NCBI GenBank assembly: GCA_017305835.1
Contig: JAFKJY010000040.1
Coordinates: 62,001 to 126,000 of the forward strand
Length of the DNA stretch: 64,000 nucleotides
Reading direction: 5' to 3'
Source of the DNA: Hyphomicrobiales bacterium
GTDB taxonomy: Bacteria; Pseudomonadota; Alphaproteobacteria; Rhizobiales; Rhizobiaceae
The position numbers and the translations under genes were made by a program. Under the pieces are notes generated by a model. That model did no database searches. It was not told the DNA's origin and worked only from the letters and a program-made list of their open reading frames with translations. Position 1 is the stretch's first letter. Each line of letters begins with the position of its first letter. Shown one piece after another: positions 34,732 to 43,229 of this stretch.

Positions 34732-36369
34732 TCAGGCTCCGGGTCCCGGGAGCGGCGCCGCCACGCCAACATTCCAGTTCCACGGCACGTCGCCGGCTGC
34801 GCGCCGGCGCCGCACCACCTCGTCGGTCAGCTCGAACATGCCGGGAAGGATGCCTTCCGACACGCGCGGGGCGCCGCGGAAATGCATCGCCGCGCCGGCG
34901 GCTGCATGGTCGGGCCAGCCCGGCGCACCTTCGGCGCGCGGCGCGCCGTTCCGCGCGAAGGAGATCCAGTAGTCGCCGATCGCGCGCGACAGCGCCGCCT
35001 CCGCTTCCGTCGCGGGAATCGCCGGCCAGAGCGGCGGCGTGGCGTCGGCGGTGCCGAACAGGTAGGGCAGCTCGGCGGCATGGAAGCCGTCGAGGCCGGC
35101 CGCATGGGCGGCCGGATAGGTGTGGTCGAAATAGTAGACGAAGGCCGGCTGGCCGGCTGCCTTCTGCGCTTGGGCCGTCTTCAGCACCGTCCAGCCGTAG
35201 AGCGCGTCGCGGATGCAGGCGAGCGTGCTTTCCTCGACGTCGCCGGACGGGTATTGCGCGAGGAACCGGCCGGCCAGATCGCCGTAGCGGCGGCGAATCT
35301 CCGCCTCGTAGGCCGCCGCCGTCTCCGGCAGCGGCGGCATGAGGAAGCGCAGCGAACGCACCTCGCCGCTGTTGAAGCCGGCGAGCAGCGGCACCTTCGC
35401 CTGCCCGCCGCGCTCGAAGATTTCGACGAGCTGGCCCGGCAGGACGCGGCCGTCCACCGTGCCGGCCGGCGCGAAGCCGGCCCGCAGCGCACCCTCGGCG
35501 AGCGCCGGTGCATCCATCGCGCGCAGGTCCGCCATGCCGCGCGCGCCGAGCTTTTCGACGAGGCGCGCGCCTGCGGCTTCGGCCGGCTCGTGCCCGTGCC
35601 GCGCCTCGTTCAGCGCCGGCGTCGAGCCCATATAGGCGCTCTGCGCGATCGCCTTGCCGAACAGTCCCCGCGCCGCCGGCGACGCCATCAGGTAGAGCAC
35701 GCTGAGGGCGCCGGCGGATTCGCCCGCGACCGTCACGTTGCCGGGATCGCCGCCGAATGCGGCGACGTTGTCCCTCACCCATTCAAGCGCCGCGATCTGG
35801 TCGAGCAGGCCGTAATTGCCCGAAACCCCGTCCGGCGATTCCGCGCTGAGCTCGGGGTGGGCGAGCCAGCCGAAGACGCCGAGGCGGTAGTTGATCGAGA
35901 TGACGACGGCGCCACGCCGGGCGAGGGCCGCCCCGTCGCAGAGCGCCTCGCTGCCGGCGCCCCAGATCAGCGAGCCGCCATGGATCCAGACGACGACCGG
36001 AAGGTCGCGCGCACCTTCGGGCACCCAGACGTTCAGGCAGAGGCAGTCCTCGCCGATCGGCGCGATCTCGCTGGCGTAGATGCTGCCGGCGCGGCGCGAC
36101 GGCTGCGGGCAGGCCTCGCCGGGGTTGGTCGCATCGCGCACGCCCTGCCATCGCGGCACCGGCGCTGGCGGCCGCCAGCGCCGCTCGCCCGCCGGCGGCA
36201 GGGCGTAGGGAATGCCCTTGTAGATGCGGAGCCCGTCGGACAGCGTCCCCCGCACGTCCCCGGCGGGAAGATGGGCGATGCAGGCGCCGGAGGCGTCCCT
36301 CGTCATCGCGCGCCTGTGGCGGAGCGCAAGCCGGTCGAACGGGACATGCCCAGGTCCTCCCTCATGCAT
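34732..36369 (-). CDS. Type-B carboxylesterase
   Basis: A 545-residue alpha/beta-hydrolase of the carboxylesterase type-B family. Oxyanion-hole HGG is at 130-132, EDCLCLNVW at 107-115, and the nucleophile is S218 in GESAG (216-220). The histidine region is GFHAAELPYLFG, typical of the family. No signal peptide, so cytoplasmic. The ATG at 36369 has GGGAGG 5 bases upstream and is preferred to 36417 and 36306. It would hydrolyse an ester, possibly of the compound imported by the neighbouring ABC system (inference). Divergent from clpV. Confidence 0.9.
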   Translation of the reverse strand: MHEGGPGHVPFDRLALRHRRAMTRDASGACIAHLPAGDVRGTLSDGLRIYKGIPYALPPAGERRWRPPAPVPRWQGVRDATNPGEACPQPSRRAGSIYASEIAPIGEDCLCLNVWVPEGARDLPVVVWIHGGSLIWGAGSEALCDGAALARRGAVVISINYRLGVFGWLAHPELSAESPDGVSGNYGLLDQIAALEWVRDNVAAFGGDPGNVTVAGESAGALSVLYLMASPAARGLFGKAIAQSAYMGSTPALNEARHGHEPAEAAGARLVEKLGARGMADLRAMDAPALAEGALRAGFAPAGTVDGRVLPGQLVEIFERGGQAKVPLLAGFNSGEVRSLRFLMPPLPETAAAYEAEIRRRYGDLAGRFLAQYPSGDVEESTLACIRDALYGWTVLKTAQAQKAAGQPAFVYYFDHTYPAAHAAGLDGFHAAELPYLFGTADATPPLWPAIPATEAEAALSRAIGDYWISFARNGAPRAEGAPGWPDHAAAGAAMHFRGAPRVSEGILPGMFELTDEVVRRRRAAGDVPWNWNVGVAAPLPGPGA

Positions 36370-36411
36370 CGTTCCTCCCGCAAGGGCAGCAATGATCCCG
36401 CAGACGGGGCC

Positions 36412-36427
36412 TGTCAATACTAACTAT
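36412..36427 (-). promoter_or_regulatory. -35 box and operator-like site of the esterase gene
   Basis: On the minus strand ATAGTTAGTATTGACA: a perfect TTGACA (36417-36412) preceded by a near-palindromic ATAGTTAGTAT (8 of 11 symmetric). The TAGTTA core also occurs in the palindrome upstream of the SDR gene. No convincing -10 is seen, so the promoter call is partial. Confidence 0.4.
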
Positions 36428-36455
36428 CGTGCGGGTGAATGAGTCTTAACCAATC

Positions 36456-36504
36456 GAAAGCCGTGGCGGAGCTCCCCGAAAATACTGCCGTCTTGACGGC
36501 TTTC
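36456..36504. promoter_or_regulatory. Long-spaced inverted repeat at the clpV promoter
   Basis: GAAAGCCGT (36456-36464) and ACGGCTTTC (36496-36504) are perfect 9-bp inverted copies 31 bases apart. The right copy overlaps the predicted -35 of clpV and a tighter palindrome GCCGTC-TT-GACGGC (36487-36500). Could be a regulator site that loops DNA, or the arms of an RNA hairpin in an antisense transcript. Confidence 0.4.
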
Positions 36505-36522
36505 TAAGTGGGCCGCTGATAT
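36493..36522 (+). promoter_or_regulatory. Candidate clpV promoter
   Basis: TTGACG (36493-36498) and TGATAT (36517-36522) with an 18-base spacer, 38 bases before the clpV ATG. The -35 overlaps the palindrome at 36487-36500, a natural position for repression. Confidence 0.45.
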
Positions 36523-36560
36523 GCCAAGCTGCGCAAGCGAGTGTGATGGGAGGCATCACC

Positions 36561-39314
36561 ATGGAGTCCGGCAACACACGCAGGTCTTCGCCGAGCGTCA
36601 AGCGCAAGGAGCTCGTCAGCAAGCTCAACCAGACCTGCATGCTCGCCTTCAGGGCGGCTGCGGACGCCGCCAAGCTGCGCGGCAACCCCTATGTCGAGCT
36701 CGTCCACTTCATCCAGCAGCTCGTGCTCTCCGACCGTTCGGACGTGCAGATGATGCTGGCCGACGCGGGCATCGACGGCAGCCGCATCGCAGCCGACCTG
36801 ACCCGCGCGCTCGACAAGCTGCCGCGCGGCGCCACCTCGATCGAGGAATTCTCCGACCACATATTCCACGCCATCCAGGAGGCGTGGAACCTGGCGACGC
36901 TGGAGTTCGGCACCGAGACCGTGCGCAGCGGGCACATCCTGCTCGCCTGCCTCAGGACGCCTGCGCTCGAGGGACTGCTGTCCAAGATCAGCCCGGAATT
37001 CGACAGGATCGACGCCGACGGCGTGATGGCCCGGATCGACGCGGTGCTCGACGGCTCGCTCGAAGGCAGCACCGCGACGGAAGACACCGCGCCCGAGGCG
37101 CCGAAGCGCGGCCCCGGCGGCGATTCCGCGCTGGCGAAATATGCCACCGACCTGACGCAGCGCGCGCGCGACGGCAAGATCGACCCGGTCGTCGGCCGCG
37201 ACCCGGAGATCCGCCAGATCATCGACATCCTGATGCGCCGGCGGCAGAACAATCCGATCCTCACCGGCGAGGCCGGCGTCGGCAAGACCGCGGTGGTCGA
37301 GGGCTTCGCGATGCGCATCGCGCAGGGCGACGTGCCGCCGGCGATGAAGAACATCAGCGTGCGCGCGCTCGACATCGGCCTGATGCAGGCCGGCGCCAGC
37401 GTCAAGGGCGAGTTCGAGAAGCGCCTGAAGGCGGTGATCGACGAGGTGCAGTCGTCCGAGGTGCCGATCATCCTGTTCATCGACGAGGCGCATACGCTGA
37501 TCGGCGCGGGCGGAGCGGCCGGCACCGGCGACGCGGCCAACCTCCTGAAGCCGGCTCTGGCGCGCGGCGAGTTGCGGACGATCGCGGCGACCACCTGGGC
37601 CGAATACAAGCAGCACATCGAGAACGACCCGGCGCTCACCCGCCGCTTCCAGGTGGTCAAGGTCGACGAGCCGTCGGAAGCCACCGCGATCCTGATGCTG
37701 CGCGGCGTCGTCTCGATCCTGGAGAAGCACCATCAGGTGCAGGTGATGGACGAGGCGCTGGAGGCGGCCGTCGGTCTGTCGCACCGCTACATCCCGGCCC
37801 GGCAGCTCCCCGACAAGGCCGTCAGCCTGCTCGACACCGCCTGCGCCCGCGTGGCGGTGTCGCAGCACGCGACGCCGGCGGAGGTCGAGGACATTTTGCG
37901 GCGCCAGCAGGCGCTGGAGGTCGAGCGCGGCATCATCGACCGCGAAGGCGCGATCGGCGTCGACGTGGCCGACCGGCTCGCCAGGGTCGAGGCCGGACTG
38001 GCCGAGACGGCGGGCGCGCTGACCGCCGCGCAGGATCGGTGGGAGAAGGAAAAGGCGCTGGTCACCGAGATCCTCGACCTGCGCGCCAGGCTGCGCGGCG
38101 AAGGGGTCAGGCTGCCGCCGGAGGACGCCGACCAGCAGGACGAGGCCGCACCCGAGGCAGAACCGGCCGAGGCGGCCTCGGAAGCCGCACCAGCGGCGGC
38201 TGATGCGGGAGCCGAACCGGCAGACAAGGAAGCGGATCTCGCCCGTCTGCGGGAACTGATGGCGGAACTGGCGAACGCACAGGGCGAGGCGCCGCTGATC
38301 CTGCCGTCGGTCGACCGCAACGCGGTCGCGGCCGTGGTGCAGGACTGGACCGGCATCCCCATGGGCCGCATGCTTTCCTCGCAGACCGAGAAGGCGCTGA
38401 AGCTGGCCGAGACGCTGTCGGCGCGCGTGGTCGGCCAGGAACATGCGATGGAGATGATCGCGCGGCGGGTGCAGACCAGCCGCGCCGGCCTCGGCGCGCC
38501 GGAGAAGCCGGTCGGCGTCTTCCTGCTGTGCGGCCCTTCCGGCGTCGGCAAGACCGAGACCGCGCTGGCGCTCGCCGAGACCCTCTACGGCGGCGAGCAG
38601 AACCTGATCTCGATCAACATGTCGGAGTTCCAGGAGGCCCACACGGTCTCGACGCTCAAGGGCGCGCCGCCCGGATATGTCGGCTACGGCAAGGGCGGCA
38701 TCCTGACCGAGGCGGTTCGGCGCAAGCCCTATTCCGTCATCCTCCTCGACGAGGTGGAGAAGGCGCATCCGGACGTCCACGAGATCTTCTTCCAGGTGTT
38801 CGACAAGGGCATGATGGACGACAGCGAGGGGCGCAGGATCGACTTCAAGAACGCGCTGATCCTGCTGACCTCCAACGTCGGCTCCGAAATCATCATGCAG
38901 AAGACCGACAGCGGCCGCGCCCGGTCCGGCATCGAGGACCTCGACGCGGCGCTGCGCGGGCCGCTGCTGAAGGTGTTCCCGGCGGCCTTCCTCGGGCGCG
39001 TCGTGACCATCCCCTACTATCCGCTGTCCGACCACATGATCGAGGCGATCACCCGCCACCAGTTCTCCAAGATCGCCGGGCGCCTGCGCGCCAACAACGA
39101 CGCCGAGCTGGTGATCGGCGACGGCGTGCTCGACCTGATCAAGGCGCGCTGCACCGAGATCGAGTCGGGCGGCCGCATGATCGACGCGATCCTGACCAAC
39201 ACGCTGCTCCCGGACCTGAGCCGGGGCGTGCTCAACCGGGCGCTGGAGGGCAAGCCTTTCGACAAGGTCACCGTCGGCGCGTCCGAGAGCGGGTTCACCT
39301 ACACTTTCGAATGA
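36561..39314 (+). CDS. clpV: T6SS AAA+ ATPase ClpV (TssH)
   Basis: A 917-residue Hsp100-family ATPase that disassembles the contracted TssB-TssC sheath. It has an N-terminal Clp domain (1-150), AAA1 with Walker A GEAGVGKT at 236-243 and FIDEAHTLIGAGG, a coiled middle region, and AAA2 with Walker A GPSGVGKT at 658-665 and VILLDEVEKAHPDV. The middle region carries an Ala/Glu/Pro-rich insertion of about 40 residues (near 523-560), absent in the classical enterobacterial protein. GGGAGG 7 bases before the ATG at 36561 decides the start over GTG 36543 and ATG 36546. A hairpin and a new promoter separate it from tssA. Confidence 0.95.
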   Translation: MESGNTRRSSPSVKRKELVSKLNQTCMLAFRAAADAAKLRGNPYVELVHFIQQLVLSDRSDVQMMLADAGIDGSRIAADLTRALDKLPRGATSIEEFSDHIFHAIQEAWNLATLEFGTETVRSGHILLACLRTPALEGLLSKISPEFDRIDADGVMARIDAVLDGSLEGSTATEDTAPEAPKRGPGGDSALAKYATDLTQRARDGKIDPVVGRDPEIRQIIDILMRRRQNNPILTGEAGVGKTAVVEGFAMRIAQGDVPPAMKNISVRALDIGLMQAGASVKGEFEKRLKAVIDEVQSSEVPIILFIDEAHTLIGAGGAAGTGDAANLLKPALARGELRTIAATTWAEYKQHIENDPALTRRFQVVKVDEPSEATAILMLRGVVSILEKHHQVQVMDEALEAAVGLSHRYIPARQLPDKAVSLLDTACARVAVSQHATPAEVEDILRRQQALEVERGIIDREGAIGVDVADRLARVEAGLAETAGALTAAQDRWEKEKALVTEILDLRARLRGEGVRLPPEDADQQDEAAPEAEPAEAASEAAPAAADAGAEPADKEADLARLRELMAELANAQGEAPLILPSVDRNAVAAVVQDWTGIPMGRMLSSQTEKALKLAETLSARVVGQEHAMEMIARRVQTSRAGLGAPEKPVGVFLLCGPSGVGKTETALALAETLYGGEQNLISINMSEFQEAHTVSTLKGAPPGYVGYGKGGILTEAVRRKPYSVILLDEVEKAHPDVHEIFFQVFDKGMMDDSEGRRIDFKNALILLTSNVGSEIIMQKTDSGRARSGIEDLDAALRGPLLKVFPAAFLGRVVTIPYYPLSDHMIEAITRHQFSKIAGRLRANNDAELVIGDGVLDLIKARCTEIESGGRMIDAILTNTLLPDLSRGVLNRALEGKPFDKVTVGASESGFTYTFE

Positions 39315-39356
39315 GCGCGGTTACATAGTCCGGCGAGAAGTTGTCGACCGCGCTCA
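39312..39356 (+). terminator. Hairpin at the clpV stop codon
   Basis: TGAGCGCGGT (39312-39321, starting with the clpV stop codon) and ACCGCGCTCA (39347-39356) are a perfect 10-bp inverted repeat with a 25-base loop. No T-run follows. Probable transcript end or mRNA-stabilising structure between clpV and the tssA operon. Confidence 0.5.
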
Positions 39357-39373
39357 ATTCCTTATTCATCACG

Positions 39374-39403
39374 TAGACAGTTTTCCCGAAAACCGCGTAT
39401 CTT
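39374..39403 (+). promoter_or_regulatory. Candidate promoter of the tssA-tagF operon
   Basis: TAGACA (39374-39379) and TATCTT (39398-39403) with an 18-base spacer, 98 bases before tssA. The spacer holds GTTTTC-CC-GAAAAC (39380-39393), a perfect 14-bp palindrome between the -35 and -10 boxes, a typical repressor position. I found no sigma-54 type GG-N10-GC promoter with the right spacing here. Confidence 0.5.
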
Positions 39404-39500
39404 GTGCCCTTGGGGTAGTCCCTCACATGCCCTTGCGTGATATGGATGGATCGTTCCTCCTCACGCTCTCGGTCTGGGGCTCTCCTGCTGGAGGCTGGTG

Positions 39501-40688
39501 GTGATCGATCTCGCTCCGTGGCTTCGACCGCTCGACGGTGAAAATCCGTCCGGAGAGGATTTGCGCAACGATACCCGGTTCCACGATCTGCTGAGGCTGA
39601 TCGAGCCCCAGGTGAGCGTCGTCTACGACGACCGCAACCGCCCGGTCTCGCAGGCCACCACGCCCCCGGACTGGGAGGCGGTGCTCACCAAGGCGGAGGA
39701 GCTGCGCGAGCAGGGACGCGACCTGCGGCTGCTTTTGATCGTCACCCGCGCCCTTTCGAGCCAGGACGGGCTTGCCGGCCTCGCCCAGGGGCTCGAGCTC
39801 ATCGCCAGGTCGCTCGACGAGTTCTGGGACAACCTGCATCCGGCCCTGCGCGGCGGCGCGCCGCGCGAGGCGGCGCTGCGCCGGATCAACGCGCTGCTCG
39901 ACCTGCAGAACGCGCAGACGGGCGTGCTCGCCGACCTGAGGCAGATGGCCTTCTTCAACTCGCCCGGCCTCGGCCCGGTCACCGGGCGCGAGCTGGAGCA
40001 GGGCTCGCTCGACGACAGGACGATGCTGCAGGAGGCGGCGTCGGGGCTCAGCAACGCGGAACGCGCGGCGCTGTCGAAGTCGCACGAGCAGTTGATCAAC
40101 AAGATCCGGGCGGCGATCGCCGCGCTGGCGGACCGCTCCGCCGACCAGTTCGCGGCGCTGGTCCAGGGTGCCAGGCAGGCGCGCTCGGCGCTGGCCGGGC
40201 TCGACACCGTCATCAACACGAAGATCGGCACCGTCGGCCCGAGCGTGCCGGAGCTGACGCGTTTCATCGACCGCGTGATCGGCTCGCTCGAACGGAGCAA
40301 GGGGGCGCCCGGCGAAAAGCCGGCGGAGGTCGCGGCCCAGCCGGCCGCGGCCGCCCAGGCCAACGGGTATACGGCGCAGGGCAACGGCCATGCGGAACCA
40401 GCCGCGGCCGGCATGTCGACCGCCGGGCTGCCGGACCGGATCTCGTCGCGCGACGAGGTGGTGAAATGCCTCGACCTCGTCATCTCCTTCTACGACCGCA
40501 CCGAGCCGTCGAGCCCCATTCCGCATCTGGCGCGGCGGGTGCGGCGCATGGTGCACATGGATTTCCTGGAGCTCATGGAGGACCTCGCGCCGTCGGGATT
40601 GAAGGAGTTCCGGCTGCTGGCCGGGGTTGCGGACAAGGACAAGAAGTCGGCTCAGAGAGAGCAAAAGGACCAGAAGGACGAGAGGTAA
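39501..40688 (+). CDS. tssA: T6SS baseplate/cap protein TssA
   Basis: A 395-residue TssA (ImpA) protein, which caps and guides baseplate and sheath assembly in the cytoplasm. The N-terminal ImpA domain is clear: PLDGENPSGEDLRNDTRF and PDWEAVLTKAEELREQGRDLRL (roughly 11-80). A Pro/Ala-rich linker near 270-300 leads to a C-terminal helical part (SRDEVVKCLDLVISFYDRTEPSSPIPHLARR split in two runs) conserved in short TssA proteins. Start is GTG at 39501, with GGAGG 6 bases upstream; GTG at 39498 is also possible. Confidence 0.92.
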   Translation: MIDLAPWLRPLDGENPSGEDLRNDTRFHDLLRLIEPQVSVVYDDRNRPVSQATTPPDWEAVLTKAEELREQGRDLRLLLIVTRALSSQDGLAGLAQGLELIARSLDEFWDNLHPALRGGAPREAALRRINALLDLQNAQTGVLADLRQMAFFNSPGLGPVTGRELEQGSLDDRTMLQEAASGLSNAERAALSKSHEQLINKIRAAIAALADRSADQFAALVQGARQARSALAGLDTVINTKIGTVGPSVPELTRFIDRVIGSLERSKGAPGEKPAEVAAQPAAAAQANGYTAQGNGHAEPAAAGMSTAGLPDRISSRDEVVKCLDLVISFYDRTEPSSPIPHLARRVRRMVHMDFLELMEDLAPSGLKEFRLLAGVADKDKKSAQREQKDQKDER

Positions 40689-40694
40689 CTTCAC

Positions 40695-41225
40695 ATGGCC
40701 GAGAGCAAAGCAAAGGTCATCGAGCGAAACCGGGCACCGCGCGTGCAGATCGCTTATGACGTGGAACATTACGGCAGCCCGACGACGATCGAGCTGCCCT
40801 TCGTCATGGGCGTGATGGCCGACCTGGCGGGCAAGTCGGAGACGAGGGAAGCGCAGAAGACGCTGCAGGAGCGCGGCTTCGTCGAGACGGACGCCGGCCG
40901 CTTCCCGAAGTTCATGGAAGCGCTCGGGCCGCGGGTGAAGGCGCGGGTGAAGAACGTGCTGCCGCAGGCCGAGGGCCAGGAGCAGGACGAGGAGCTGGCC
41001 GTCGACCTGACGTTCAACAACATGGGCGACTTCGCCCCCGACCGCATCGCCGAGCAGGTGCCGCAGCTCGCCGAGCTCCTGAAGATGCGCCGCCAGCTCG
41101 AGGAGCTGCTCGGCTTCATGGACGGGCGCGTCGATGCCGAAAAGCGCATCGCGCAGCTCCTGAACAACGAGCCGCTGCTGGCTCAGATCGCCTCGCAGGC
41201 GACCGACGACAAGGCGGGAGAGTAA
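40695..41225 (+). CDS. tssB: T6SS sheath small subunit TssB
   Basis: A 176-residue TssB (VipA) protein that builds the contractile sheath with TssC. Family stretches: RNRAPRVQIAYDVEHYGS near the start, LPFVMGVMADLAG, and FNNMGDFAPDRIAEQVPQL near 113-131. Length is normal. It starts 6 bases after tssA and is followed 3 bases later by tssC, so the pair is coupled as usual. Confidence 0.96.
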   Translation: MAESKAKVIERNRAPRVQIAYDVEHYGSPTTIELPFVMGVMADLAGKSETREAQKTLQERGFVETDAGRFPKFMEALGPRVKARVKNVLPQAEGQEQDEELAVDLTFNNMGDFAPDRIAEQVPQLAELLKMRRQLEELLGFMDGRVDAEKRIAQLLNNEPLLAQIASQATDDKAGE

Positions 41226-41228
41226 GCG

Positions 41229-42734
41229 ATGGCCGAAAAGCAGACAGCCGCCGCCGGCGCCGCACAGGCCGAAGCCGTCGACCTCGACGAGTTCAGCGGG
41301 CTCCTCGAAAAGGATTTCAAGGTCAAGAAGGACGACAGCGACCGGCTGAAGCAGCTCGTGCGCAACCTCGCGCTGGCGGCCCAGTCGCGTTCCGAGACGA
41401 CCGCGATCTCGTCCAACGCGATCCGCTCGATCAAGTCGTTGATCTCCGGCATCGACAAGCTCCTGTCGGCGCAGATGAACGAGGTGCTGCACTGTCCCGA
41501 GGTGCGGGAGATGGAGGGTACCTGGCGCGGCCTCTGGTATCTGGTCAACAACACCGAGACAGACCAGAAGCTGAAGATCCGGGTGATGAACATCTCCAAG
41601 GAGCAGCTTGCCGACACGCTCGAGGATTTCGAAGGCCAGATGTGGGACCAGAGCCCCATCTTCAAGAAGACCTACACCGACGAATACTCGATGTTCGGCG
41701 GCGAGCCGTTCGGGGTGATGATCGGCGCCTACGAGTTCTCCAACCATCCGCGCGACGTCGGGCTCCTGCGCAACCTGTCGGGTATCTGCGCCTCGGCGCA
41801 CATGCCGTTCATCGCCGCGGCCTCGCCGCGCCTGTTCCGCATGGACACCTGGCAGGAGCTGCCCAACCCGCAGGACCTGCAGCAGATCGTGTCCAACCCC
41901 GCTTACGCGTCGTGGCAGTCGCTGCGCGAGAGCGAGGACGCCCGCTACATCGGCCTGACCATGCCGCGGGTGCTGGCGCGCCTGCCCTACGGTGCCGACA
42001 CGGTGCCGGTGAAGGGCTTCGCCTTCGAGGAGGAGGTGAAGGGCGACCACAACAAGTATGTGTGGATGAACGCCGCCTTCCCGATGGGCGTCAACATCAA
42101 CCGCAGCCACAAGCTCTACGGCTGGGGCACGCAGATCCGCGGCGTCGAGAACGGCGGCACGGTAATGAACCTGCCGGTCCATGCTTTCCCGACCGACGAC
42201 GGCTCGGTCGCCATGAAGTGCCCGACGGAGGTCGCGATCGACGACCGCCGCGAGGCGGAGCTGGCCAAGCTCGGCCTGATGCCGATCCTGCACCGCAAGA
42301 ATACGGACCTCGCGGCCTTCATCGGGGCGCATTCGCTGCAGGACGACGAGACCCGCGCCGGCCGGCTGGTCGACCCGGACGCGCAGGCCAACGAGCGGCT
42401 GAGCGCCAACCTGCCCTACCTGTTCCCGGTCTCGCGCTTCGCCCACTACCTGAAGGCGATCGCGCGCGACAAGGTCGGCTCGTTCAAGGAACGCTCGGAC
42501 ATGCAGGTCTGGCTGACCGAGTGGATCAACCGCTACGTGCTGGCCAATCCCGCCTTCGCCGACGACAAGGCCCGCGCCAAGCGGCCGCTGGCGGCGGCGG
42601 AGGTGCAGGTCGACAGCGTCGAGGGGCGCCCGGGCTACTACAATGCCCGCTTCTACCTGCGGCCGCACTACCAGCTCGAGGGCATCAACGCATCGCTGCG
42701 CCTCGTTTCCGAATTGCCTTCCGTGAAGCAGTAA
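41229..42734 (+). CDS. tssC: T6SS sheath large subunit TssC
   Basis: A 501-residue TssC (VipB), the large sheath subunit. Landmarks: LISGIDKLLSAQMNEVLHCP near 75-94, MEGTWRGLWYLVNNTETD, FGVMIGAYEFSNHPRD, FRMDTWQELPNPQDL, and the C-terminal ARFYLRPHYQLEGINASLRL. Length and order of motifs are standard. Directly downstream of tssB; hcp follows after 30 bases with a strong ribosome site. Confidence 0.97.
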   Translation: MAEKQTAAAGAAQAEAVDLDEFSGLLEKDFKVKKDDSDRLKQLVRNLALAAQSRSETTAISSNAIRSIKSLISGIDKLLSAQMNEVLHCPEVREMEGTWRGLWYLVNNTETDQKLKIRVMNISKEQLADTLEDFEGQMWDQSPIFKKTYTDEYSMFGGEPFGVMIGAYEFSNHPRDVGLLRNLSGICASAHMPFIAAASPRLFRMDTWQELPNPQDLQQIVSNPAYASWQSLRESEDARYIGLTMPRVLARLPYGADTVPVKGFAFEEEVKGDHNKYVWMNAAFPMGVNINRSHKLYGWGTQIRGVENGGTVMNLPVHAFPTDDGSVAMKCPTEVAIDDRREAELAKLGLMPILHRKNTDLAAFIGAHSLQDDETRAGRLVDPDAQANERLSANLPYLFPVSRFAHYLKAIARDKVGSFKERSDMQVWLTEWINRYVLANPAFADDKARAKRPLAAAEVQVDSVEGRPGYYNARFYLRPHYQLEGINASLRLVSELPSVKQ

Positions 42735-42764
42735 GTTCGTCTTTAGCGAGGAGAGGAAGTCACC

Positions 42765-43229
42765 ATGGCTGAACTGAGAACGCGGATAGACGGGTTTCTG
42801 AAAGTCCCCGACATTCCGGGGCCGAGCGAGCGCGACGGCCACGAGGAAGAGATCGAGGTCTACGGCGTAGACTTCAAGATGACGGCGCCGCACGACCCCA
42901 ATTCGCTGTCGCGCCGCGGCCGCGTCTCGCTCGGGATGCTGACGCTGACGAAGCACTACGACATGTCGTCGCCCTATCTGGCGAAGGCGCTCTACGACAA
43001 CACCAAGCTCGACGAGGTGGTGTTCACCTGCCGGCGCACCATCGACGGCGAGACGAGCGACTATCTGGTCGTGACGCTGACGGATGCGTCCATCATCAAC
43101 TACGACATGCATGCCAGCTCGGACGAGCCGGACGTCATCGAGGACGTGATCGCCTTCGCCTACAAGACGATCAAGTTCACCTACGACGACGATCACGAAG
43201 TCGAAATGAATGTCGCGACCGCGGCCTGA
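42765..43229 (+). CDS. hcp: T6SS inner-tube protein Hcp (TssD)
   Basis: A 154-residue Hcp that stacks as hexamers to form the secreted inner tube. The ribosome site GAGGAGAGGAAG precedes the ATG, in keeping with high expression. The beta-barrel pattern includes IEVYGVDFKMTAPHD, LGMLTLTKHYDMSSPYL and YKTIKFTYDDDHEVEMNV. No fused effector domain. Its last 20 bases overlap the start of tssE. Confidence 0.94.
   Translation: MAELRTRIDGFLKVPDIPGPSERDGHEEEIEVYGVDFKMTAPHDPNSLSRRGRVSLGMLTLTKHYDMSSPYLAKALYDNTKLDEVVFTCRRTIDGETSDYLVVTLTDASIINYDMHASSDEPDVIEDVIAFAYKTIKFTYDDDHEVEMNVATAA

Noticed and set aside
39404..39500. Possible sigma-54 promoter upstream of tssA
   Set aside because: GG and GC dinucleotides occur, but no TGGCAC-N5-TTGC-like pair with correct spacing is present.
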